Part shown: positions 1 to 4,368 of the stretch, in pieces
Position numbering within the stretch: the first letter of the stretch is position 1
Layout: each line of letters starts with the position of its first letter
Source: Acidobacteriota bacterium
GTDB lineage: Bacteria > Acidobacteriota > Thermoanaerobaculia > Thermoanaerobaculales > Thermoanaerobaculaceae
Assembly: GCA_021782525.1 (NCBI GenBank)
Contig: JAJXUY010000120.1
Coordinates: forward strand, 1-5,892
DNA length: 5,892 bases
Reading direction: 5' to 3'
Translations under genes and position numbers: made by a program
Notes under the pieces: model-generated
The model's database searches: none
Seen by the model: the letters and a program-made list of their open reading frames with translations, nothing else
What the model was told of the DNA's origin: nothing

Positions 1-2
1 CC

Positions 3-179
3 CGGCCCACCGAGAGCTTTTGCTACCAGCTCAACATCCAGATCGTGGAGGGCGCCCGCTACCGGTTCAACGACGTCAAGAAGGAGACCGGAGGCAATGA
101 GGCGCTCAAGACGATCGAGAGCTGGATCAAGAAGCACTTCCCGGCCGTCCCTTGGGGTCCGCCGGACGTGAACAGCTAG
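3..179 (+). CDS. C-terminal fragment of an unidentified protein (5' end outside window)
   Basis: An open frame enters from the left edge and stops at TAG 177-179, giving the last 58 residues of a protein. I do not recognise the family. The piece is soluble and mixed charged/aromatic: it begins RPTESFCYQLNIQIVEG, has a basic amphipathic stretch (ALKTIESWIKKHF, about residues 35-47) and ends in a proline-rich tail, AVPWGPPDVNS. There is no membrane segment. Codon third positions are overwhelmingly G or C, as in the confident genes downstream, which is the main reason to call it real. The frame and stop are seen directly; function is not assignable from this fragment. No gene follows closely, so it probably ends its transcription unit. 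Confidence 0.65.
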   Translation, partial: RPTESFCYQLNIQIVEGARYRFNDVKKETGGNEALKTIESWIKKHFPAVPWGPPDVNS

Positions 180-272
180 CTGGTCTCACCGTCGCGCTCG
201 TTGCCCCAGCGCAGGATTCCGGTCGCGCTCACCGTGCGACGAACCGGAGTCGTGGCATCACGCGCGAGAGCT

Positions 273-289
273 GTGTTCCGCGGGAACAC
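273..289. promoter_or_regulatory. 17-bp inverted repeat, possible operator
   Basis: GTGTTCCGCGGGAACAC has two perfect 7-base arms (GTGTTCC / GGAACAC) around a 3-base centre. This is the size and symmetry of a dimeric repressor site, and it lies in non-coding DNA about 270 bases before the preferred PilZ start. The half-sites are GTTCC/GGAAC, not the GAAC-N4-GTTC order of the Gram-positive LexA box, so I do not assign a regulator. No clear promoter is visible beside it. It could also be a chance palindrome or a small hairpin. Confidence 0.3.
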
Positions 290-310
290 CGCCGTAGATG
301 CCATGCGTGG

Positions 311-328
311 GGGGGCAGGCCTCGCCCC
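311..328. other. G-run/C-run hairpin in non-coding DNA
   Basis: A G-run ending in C (GGGGGC) is followed by a short loop AGGCCTC and then GCCCCC, forming a 6-bp all-G/C stem. There is no T-run after it, so it is not a textbook intrinsic terminator. It might still slow polymerase after the upstream gene or affect the leader of the PilZ gene. The pairing is seen directly; any role is inference. Confidence 0.3.
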
Positions 329-550
329 CATGAGCGCCGACGACAGATCCGGTTTCCGGCTCGGCAACGGAAGCGGTGGCCCCGGCTTCGGCGAAGTTGC
401 CGCGGATGCAGGACGAGCGTCGGTACTCTCGGTTGGCGCACAGTGCCCGGGCTGAGGCCTGCCTCCTGGAGCCTGGCGCGGCCTGATCACCCCCGCGGCG
501 AGCCCTGGGTCGCCGGGATGTGATGGCGCTCACACCGGGCCGGCGCATCC

Positions 551-557
551 GGGAGGA
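551..557 (+). promoter_or_regulatory. Shine-Dalgarno that decides the PilZ-gene start
   Basis: GGGAGGA lies five bases (from the end of GGAGG) before GTG 562. The other possible in-frame starts, GTG 520 and ATG 523, have no comparable site upstream. This favours GTG 562 (or GTG 568 with longer spacing) as the start. Confidence 0.55.
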
Positions 558-561
558 TGCT

Positions 562-1311
562 GTGCCGGTGAGTCTCTTGCCAGCGATGGGAAGTCCGGCT
601 GGCGGCCGCGAGCTGCTCGTGGTCGGCTGCGATGGCGTCACGCGCGACCACGTGCGCGCCGGCGTGGCGGCGGCCGGGCACCGGGTGACGGTCGCCGACG
701 ACGCGCCGGCCGCGTTCCGTGTCGCCGCGGGGCGGCGCTTCGACGCGCTGCTCGTCTCGCACCCGCTCACCGGCGCCCCGACCCGCGGCTTCCTCGAGGC
801 CGTCCGCGACCGCGAGTCGCCGTGCCGCAGCTCAGGCCTGGTGCTGGTCGCGGAGGAGCGCTTGCGGCGCGACGCCGAGGGCTACCTCGGGCGCGGCGCC
901 AACCGCGTGTTGGCGGTCGAGCAGGTGCAGCAAGCGGTGGCGGAGATCCTGCAGCCGCTGCTGCGGGTGCCGGCGCGGGTGCCGCTGCGCCTCCCGGTGC
1001 GGCTGCAGGCGCTCGGCCGCGGCTTGCAGCGCCGGGTCGTGTGCGAGAGCGTGAACCTCTCGCTGCACGGCGCCCTGCTGCGGGCGCCGCACAGCCTGGC
1101 GGCGGGCACCGAGCTGCGCTTCGAGCTGTTCCTCCCCGGCACCGTGCAGCCGGTGGGCGGTGAGGCCCTCGTCGTGCGCCGCACCGCGCAGGGGAGCGAG
1201 CCGTACCCGGGCATCGGGGTGCAGTTCACCGGCTTCGCCTGGGGCGGCGAGGACGCGCTCAAGGCGGGCGTCGCGGCGTGGCGTGCCGGCCGCCTGCGAC
1301 CGGTGAACTAG
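562..1311 (+). CDS. Degenerate receiver-PilZ domain protein
   Basis: A 249-residue soluble protein. Residues about 16-130 have the alternating strand/helix pattern of a response-regulator receiver domain (ELLVVGCDG at the first strand, DALLVSHPLTG at the third, GLVLVAEE at the fourth, GANRVLAVEQ at the fifth). The key residues are lost: the phosphoacceptor Asp position is Ser66, the usual Thr/Ser after strand 4 is not present, and the conserved Lys position is Val119. Residues about 135-245 form a PilZ domain with both c-di-GMP signatures intact: RVPAR (RxxxR, 135-139) and NLSLHG ([D/N]xSxxG, 165-170), ending in the usual GIGVQFTGF strand. PilZ proteins bind cyclic di-GMP and regulate motility, exopolysaccharide or transcription in the cytoplasm; the specific partner here is unknown. 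The start is GTG 562, chosen for its Shine-Dalgarno; GTG 520 or ATG 523 would add 14 or 13 residues. No adjacent gene is close enough to suggest an operon. Confidence 0.9.
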   Translation: MPVSLLPAMGSPAGGRELLVVGCDGVTRDHVRAGVAAAGHRVTVADDAPAAFRVAAGRRFDALLVSHPLTGAPTRGFLEAVRDRESPCRSSGLVLVAEERLRRDAEGYLGRGANRVLAVEQVQQAVAEILQPLLRVPARVPLRLPVRLQALGRGLQRRVVCESVNLSLHGALLRAPHSLAAGTELRFELFLPGTVQPVGGEALVVRRTAQGSEPYPGIGVQFTGFAWGGEDALKAGVAAWRAGRLRPVN

Positions 1312-1328
1312 TCCTCTCAATCCTCTAA

Positions 1329-1358
1329 CGCCGGCGTGCGCCCGGGAATGGGCCGGCG
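1329..1358 (+). terminator. GC-rich stem-loop after the PilZ gene
   Basis: CGCCGGC (1329-1335) is complementary to GCCGGCG (1352-1358), and GCCC (1340-1343) can pair with GGGC (1350-1353) inside the loop. The structure begins 17 bases after the PilZ stop. No T-run follows, so it is at best a weak intrinsic terminator; a further GCCGGC at 1363-1368 could compete for pairing. Position supports a 3'-end role, but at this GC content such pairing arises easily. Confidence 0.25.
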
Positions 1359-1409
1359 CCCCGCCGGCTTGCGGATCGTGTGCCCCCGCGGTCCGGATCC
1401 GTTTTCGGG

Positions 1410-1415
1410 TATAAC
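1410..1415 (+). promoter_or_regulatory. Possible -10 element before the deacetylase gene
   Basis: TATAAC stands out in very GC-rich surroundings, 25 bases before the ATG at 1440 and just ahead of the Shine-Dalgarno, which would give a leader of about 20 bases. No good -35 box is found 16-18 bases upstream; TTGCGG at 1369-1374 is much too far away. The assignment therefore rests on the -10 match and its position alone. Confidence 0.35.
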
Positions 1416-1426
1416 GTGAGCGCCGG

Positions 1427-1434
1427 GGAAGGAG
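1427..1434 (+). promoter_or_regulatory. Ribosome-binding site of the deacetylase gene
   Basis: GGAAGGAG ends five bases before ATG 1440. It selects this ATG over the upstream in-frame GTG 1380, and the protein starting at 1440 begins directly with a signal peptide, which agrees. Confidence 0.75.
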
Positions 1435-1439
1435 ACCCG

Positions 1440-3929
1440 ATGATCATCGCACCCCGCTGCCGTTCGCTGCTCGCCGCCACGGCGGGCCTGCTCTGCGCCA
1501 CGAACGCCCTCGCGCAGCCTCCGGTCGAGGATGCGGCCCGCCGCCGCATCGCGATGGAGAAGCTCGCCGTCGTCGGCAGCGCGCTGTACATCGGGGCCCA
1601 TCCCGACGACGAGAACACCGCGATGCTCGCCTGGCTGGCGCAGGGGCGAAAGGTGCGCACCGCGTACCTCTCGCTCACGCGCGGGGACGGCGGCCAGAAC
1701 CTGATCGGGACCGAGCAGGGTGATCTCCTCGGTGTCGTCCGCACCGAGGAGCTGCTGGCGGCGCGCCAGATCGACGGCGCCGAGCAGTTCTTCACCCGGG
1801 CGATCGACTTCGGCTTCTCGAAGAACCCCGAGGAGACGCTGCGCTTCTGGGGGCACGACGCGGTGCTCTCGGACGTGGTCTGGGTCATCCGCTCGTTCCG
1901 GCCGGACGTGATCATCACGCGGTTCCCGCCCAACGCCTCGGGCGGCCACGGCCACCACACCGCGTCGGCGATCCTCGCCGCGGAGGCGTTCACCGCCGCC
2001 GCCGACCCGAAGCGGTTCCCGGAGCAGCTCGAGTACGTGACGCCGTGGCAGGCCAAGCGCCTGATGTGGAACGCCTGGCGGCGGCCGGGGGAGGCCGCGC
2101 CGGCCGGCGGCCCGCCGGAGCTGACCGTGGACCTCGGGGCATACGACCCGGTGCTCGGCGAGTCGTACACCGAGATCGCGGCCGCCTCGCGGAGCATGCA
2201 CAAGAGCCAGGGGTTCGGCTCGACGCCGCGGCGCGGGCCGATGCCGAACATCCTTCAGTTCGTGGCCGGCGACCCGCCGAAAGGCGACCTGTTCGACGGG
2301 ATCGACCTGACGTGGAACCGGATTCCCGGCGGCGGTGCGGTCGGCCGCATCCTGGCGCGGGCGATCGCGGCGTACCGCGACACCGACCCCGCGGCGTCGG
2401 TCCCCGCCCTGCTCGACGCGCTCGCGGCCGCCGACCGCCTCGGCCCCGACCCGTGGGTCGCCGTGAAGCGGCGGGAGCTGCTCGACCAGATCGCCGCGTG
2501 CAGCGGCCTGTGGCTGGAGGCGATGTCGGCGACGTCCACGGTCAGCCCCGGCGGAGCGGCCGAGGTCACCGCGATGGCGCTGGACCGCAGCGGTGTCCCG
2601 ATCACGCTCGAGAGCGTCCAGCTCTCGGGAAGCGCCCCGCTCGGGCCGGCGCGCTCGCTCGAGCCGAACCTGCCCGACACGAGGGGAATCGCGGCCAAGG
2701 TGCCCGGCGACGCGCCGTACACGCAGCCGTACTGGCTCATCCGCCCGCACGGGATCGGCCTGTTCGACGTGCGCGACCAGACGTTGATCGGGCGGCCGAA
2801 GAACCCGCCGGCGATGACCGCGACGTTCGTGCTGCGGATCGCGGGCCGCGACCTCTCGTACACGGTCCCGGTGCAGCACCGCTGGACCGATCCGGTCGAG
2901 GGCGAGCGCATCCGCGACCTCGCGGTCGTCCCGCCCGTGACCGTGAACTTCGCGGCGCCGGTCCTCATCGTGCCGGACTCGGGCCCCCGTGTCGTACGCG
3001 CCGTCGCGCGCGCGAGCGAGGCGGTGAAGGCGGCGTTGCGGTTTACCGTCCCGGCCGGTTGGCGGATCGAGCCGGAACGCGTGCCGCTCGATCTGGCGGC
3101 GCGCGGCGAGGAGCGCGAGGTGCGGCTGACGCTGACGCCGCCGCCGGGGGCGAGCACCGGCGAGCTGACGGCGTTCCTCGTCACCGATCACGACGAAGCG
3201 GCGCGCTCGCTGGTCGAGATCTCGCACCCGCATATCCCGGTGCAGACGCTGCTCCCGCCGGCGCAGGTGAAGCTCGTGCGCGTGGACGCCGCGGTCCCGG
3301 TGCGGCGGGTGGGTTACGTGATGGGTCCCGGAGACGAGGTCCCCGAGATCCTGCGCCAGCTCGGCGTGCGCGTCTCGCTGCTTTCCGACGACGACCTCGA
3401 GGACGCCGACCTGGGCGGGTTCGATGCGATCGTGGTCGGCGTCCGCGCCTACAACACGAGGCCGGCGCTGGCGTTGACCGAGGACCGGCTGCTCGCGTAC
3501 CTCGAGCACGGCGGGACGCTCGTCGTGCAGTACAACAACGACCGCGGCCTGGTGACCGACCGGATCGGGCCGTACCCGATCAAGCTCTCGCGCGAGCGCG
3601 TCACCGACGAGACCGCGCCGGTGACCGTGCTGGCGCCGGACAGCCCCCTGCTGTCGACACCGAACCGGATCACGGCGGCGGACTTCGACGGGTGGGTGCA
3701 GGAGCGCGGGCTGTACTTTCCCACGAGCTGGGACGCTCGCTACCAGGCGCCGCTCGCGATGGCGGACCCGGGCGAGAAGCCGCTCGACGGCGCGCTCCTG
3801 TTCGCCCGCGTAGGAAAGGGGAGCTACGTCGAGACCGGACTCGCCTTCTTCCGGCAGCTGCCGGCGGGGGTGCCGGGGGCGGTCCGTCTGTTCGCGAACC
3901 TGCTCGCCGGAGGCCGCCCGCGTGACTGA
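1440..3929 (+). CDS. Secreted multidomain PIG-L (LmbE-like) deacetylase
   Basis: An 829-residue exported protein. Residues 1-25 are a signal peptide (basic start, hydrophobic core, ALA before Gln26). Residues about 45-250 are a PIG-L/LmbE-type zinc deacetylase domain: AHPDDE (53-58) supplies metal ligands His54 and Asp57 and general base Asp56, and GGHGHHTAS (168-176) supplies the third His, probably His173. The family removes acyl groups from N-acylated sugars and related amides (MshB, BshB and PIG-L are examples). After an alpha-helical linker come beta-sandwich-like regions at about 365-480 and 500-600; the second resembles the NEW3/NPCBM-associated type. At about 622-715 lies an alpha/beta domain like ThuA/class I glutamine amidotransferase folds (RRVGYVMGPG, FDAIVVGVRAYNT, GGTLVVQYNN). 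Length and order fit the large secreted members of the family rather than small cytosolic ones of about 250 residues. It sits upstream of a small membrane ORF and a Na+ symporter, suggesting hydrolysis outside the cytoplasm coupled to uptake. The family call is firm; the substrate is unknown. Confidence 0.95.
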   Translation: MIIAPRCRSLLAATAGLLCATNALAQPPVEDAARRRIAMEKLAVVGSALYIGAHPDDENTAMLAWLAQGRKVRTAYLSLTRGDGGQNLIGTEQGDLLGVVRTEELLAARQIDGAEQFFTRAIDFGFSKNPEETLRFWGHDAVLSDVVWVIRSFRPDVIITRFPPNASGGHGHHTASAILAAEAFTAAADPKRFPEQLEYVTPWQAKRLMWNAWRRPGEAAPAGGPPELTVDLGAYDPVLGESYTEIAAASRSMHKSQGFGSTPRRGPMPNILQFVAGDPPKGDLFDGIDLTWNRIPGGGAVGRILARAIAAYRDTDPAASVPALLDALAAADRLGPDPWVAVKRRELLDQIAACSGLWLEAMSATSTVSPGGAAEVTAMALDRSGVPITLESVQLSGSAPLGPARSLEPNLPDTRGIAAKVPGDAPYTQPYWLIRPHGIGLFDVRDQTLIGRPKNPPAMTATFVLRIAGRDLSYTVPVQHRWTDPVEGERIRDLAVVPPVTVNFAAPVLIVPDSGPRVVRAVARASEAVKAALRFTVPAGWRIEPERVPLDLAARGEEREVRLTLTPPPGASTGELTAFLVTDHDEAARSLVEISHPHIPVQTLLPPAQVKLVRVDAAVPVRRVGYVMGPGDEVPEILRQLGVRVSLLSDDDLEDADLGGFDAIVVGVRAYNTRPALALTEDRLLAYLEHGGTLVVQYNNDRGLVTDRIGPYPIKLSRERVTDETAPVTVLAPDSPLLSTPNRITAADFDGWVQERGLYFPTSWDARYQAPLAMADPGEKPLDGALLFARVGKGSYVETGLAFFRQLPAGVPGAVRLFANLLAGGRPRD

Positions 3930-3942
3930 CCGGGCGGCGGGG

Positions 3943-3970
3943 GAGCTGAGGAGCCGAGGAGCCGAGGAGA
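3943..3970 (+). repeat. Octamer tandem repeat (GAGCCGAG)
   Basis: GAGCTGAG (3943-3950) is followed by two exact copies of GAGCCGAG (3951-3958, 3959-3966) and a partial GAGA. It begins 13 bases after the deacetylase stop and opens the repeat mosaic. Its purine-rich units resemble Shine-Dalgarno sequences, and the last one lies immediately before ATG 3973. Confidence 0.8.
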
Positions 3971-3972
3971 GC

Positions 3973-4368
3973 ATGAACCGGGGCAAAGGGAAGAAGGCAA
4001 AGGGCAAAGGGACGACAACGACACGCTACGAGTGCGGTCTCGTCTTCCCTTTGCCCTTTCCCCTTTCCCTTTTTACCGGTGTCTTTGAGTCTTCACTCTC
4101 GACGCTTCCCTTTGAACTTCTCCCGGCCCCCGGTCTCTCTGACCACGGACCCCGGACCCCGGACCACGCCTTCGCCTTCTCGACCCACGACCCACGATCC
4201 ACGAACCACGTCGTCGCGTCTCCGGACCACGAACCACGGACCACGGATCACGGCCGTCAAGAGCCGCCGCCGTTCGGCCGCTCCTGGAACGCGCTGTACG
4301 CCGTCGTCGCCAGCAGCCTCGCCGTTCTGATCGCGCTCTTCGCCCTGTTCACGAGGGCGTTCGAGTGA
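3973..4368 (+). CDS. Small membrane ORF with repeat-derived N-terminus
   Basis: An open frame of 131 codons from ATG 3973; it remains open upstream to GTG 3922, which overlaps the deacetylase stop. Two parts differ sharply. Residues 1-96 are translated repeat array: a Lys/Gly-rich stretch, a Phe/Pro/Leu stretch, and DHGPRTP-type heptads. Residues 97-131 look like a genuine gene: 34 of 35 codons end in G or C, and the sequence reads RSWNALYAVVASSLAVLIAL and on to FTRAFE, a single transmembrane helix with an aromatic start and a charged end. Its TGA (4366-4368) overlaps the symporter GTG (4365-4367), the pattern of translational coupling. My reading is a short single-pass membrane protein accompanying the symporter, whose original start has been replaced or displaced by the array; no ATG, GTG or TTG lies in frame between the array and the conserved-looking part. 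Alternatively the frame is only fortuitously open across the repeats. Function unknown. Confidence 0.45.
   Translation: MNRGKGKKAKGKGTTTTRYECGLVFPLPFPLSLFTGVFESSLSTLPFELLPAPGLSDHGPRTPDHAFAFSTHDPRSTNHVVASPDHEPRTTDHGRQEPPPFGRSWNALYAVVASSLAVLIALFALFTRAFE
3981..4012 (+). repeat. Heptamer block B (GGGCAAA), purine-rich
   Basis: Four heptamers in register at 3981, 3988, 3995 and 4002, followed by a partial GGGA. The first and last are exactly GGGCAAA; the middle two are variants (GGGAAGA, AGGCAAA). The strand is purine apart from C at 3984, 3998 and 4005. It is the inverted partner of the pyrimidine block at 4043-4074. Confidence 0.8.
3981..4062. other. Large inverted repeat / potential stem-loop
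   Basis: GGGCAAAGGGAAGA (3981-3994) is the exact reverse complement of TCTTCCCTTTGCCC (4043-4056), 14 bp. In another register, 3996-4012 pairs with 4046-4062 at 16 of 17 positions. Within the loop, ACGAG (4028-4032) pairs with CTCGT (4039-4043). A T-run (4070-4074) follows a few bases later, so the hairpin could end deacetylase transcripts. It could equally be a by-product of two inverted repeat blocks. The structure is visible; the role is inference. Confidence 0.6.
4043..4074 (+). repeat. Heptamer block B' (CCCTTTG/C), polypyrimidine
   Basis: Four heptamers in register at 4047, 4054, 4061 and 4068: CCCTTTG, CCCTTTC twice, and CCTTTTT. With the leading TCTT the tract is 32 bases with one purine (G 4053). 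It is the same repeat family as block B in opposite orientation. Confidence 0.8.
4082..4123 (+). repeat. Degenerate heptamer block D (CTTTGA/CTCTCGA-like)
   Basis: Six 7-base steps in pyrimidine-rich sequence (for example TCTTTGA, GTCTTCA, CTCTCGA, CTTTGAA) keep the phase of block B', whose first unit lies exactly 35 bases upstream. The units are heavily diverged, so the call is weaker than for the other blocks; it may be a decayed or different heptamer family. Confidence 0.45.
4140..4251 (+). repeat. Heptamer array C (GGACCAC) with 42-nt higher-order period
   Basis: Twelve heptamers close to GGACCAC fall in three groups of four: 4140-4167 (GGACCCC twice, GGACCAC), 4182-4209 (GACCCAC twice, GATCCAC, GAACCAC) and 4224-4251 (GGACCAC twice, GAACCAC, GGATCAC). 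The groups are separated by 14-base spacers at 4168-4181 and 4210-4223, which agree with each other at 9 of 14 positions. Group starts are exactly 42 bases apart, so everything stays in 7-base register over 112 bases. Translated in the open frame it gives a 7-residue rhythm of the DHxPRTT kind. No leader or cas gene is nearby, and unit size excludes CRISPR. Confidence 0.85.
4353..4357 (+). promoter_or_regulatory. Ribosome-binding site of the symporter, inside the upstream ORF
   Basis: GAGGG lies seven bases before GTG 4365, within the last codons of the small membrane ORF. With the stop/start overlap at 4365-4368 this supports coupled translation. Confidence 0.5.

Larger units (their letters stand above)
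180..561. other. Intergenic stretch without a convincing gene
   Basis: About 380 bases separate the upstream stop from the preferred start of the PilZ gene. Several short open frames exist on both strands, but none has the near-exclusive G/C third positions of the real genes, none matches a family I know, and none has a good ribosome-binding site. The stretch holds a 17-bp inverted repeat (273-289), a G-run/C-run hairpin (about 311-328), and short repeats near the left end: CTCACCGT at 185-192 and 228-235, GTCGCGCTC at 191-199 and 222-230. No tRNA, rRNA or CRISPR pattern is visible. Confidence 0.6.

Noticed and set aside
201..455. A small + strand open frame in the intergenic stretch
   Set aside because: Starts with TTG, lacks a ribosome-binding site, has mixed third positions unlike the real genes, and resembles no family.
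176..490. A 104-codon minus-strand open frame in the intergenic stretch
   Set aside because: Pro/Arg/Ala-rich composition, no recognisable domain, and no coding-like third-position bias.
1380..1439. Upstream GTG 1380 as the deacetylase start
   Set aside because: It would place 20 residues before the signal peptide and ignore the well-spaced GGAAGGAG before ATG 1440.
2045..3925. A long second + strand frame inside the deacetylase gene
   Set aside because: It is an out-of-frame Arg/Gly/Ala-rich translation with no domain and no ribosome-binding site; it arises from high GC.
1317..4007. A very long open frame on the minus strand (896 codons) antisense to the deacetylase
   Set aside because: It is a shadow of the G/C-ending codons of the + strand gene. 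Its translation is Arg/Gly/Ala/His-rich without recognisable domains, whereas the + strand protein has a signal peptide and clear catalytic motifs.
4140..4251. CRISPR array
   Set aside because: Repeat units are only 7 bases (42 for the higher-order unit), spacers are 14 bases and similar to each other, and no cas gene is visible.
3943..4368. Insertion sequence or transposon remnant
   Set aside because: No transposase fragment, terminal inverted repeats bounding the region, or target-site duplication can be seen; the inverted repeat present is internal and made of tandem units.
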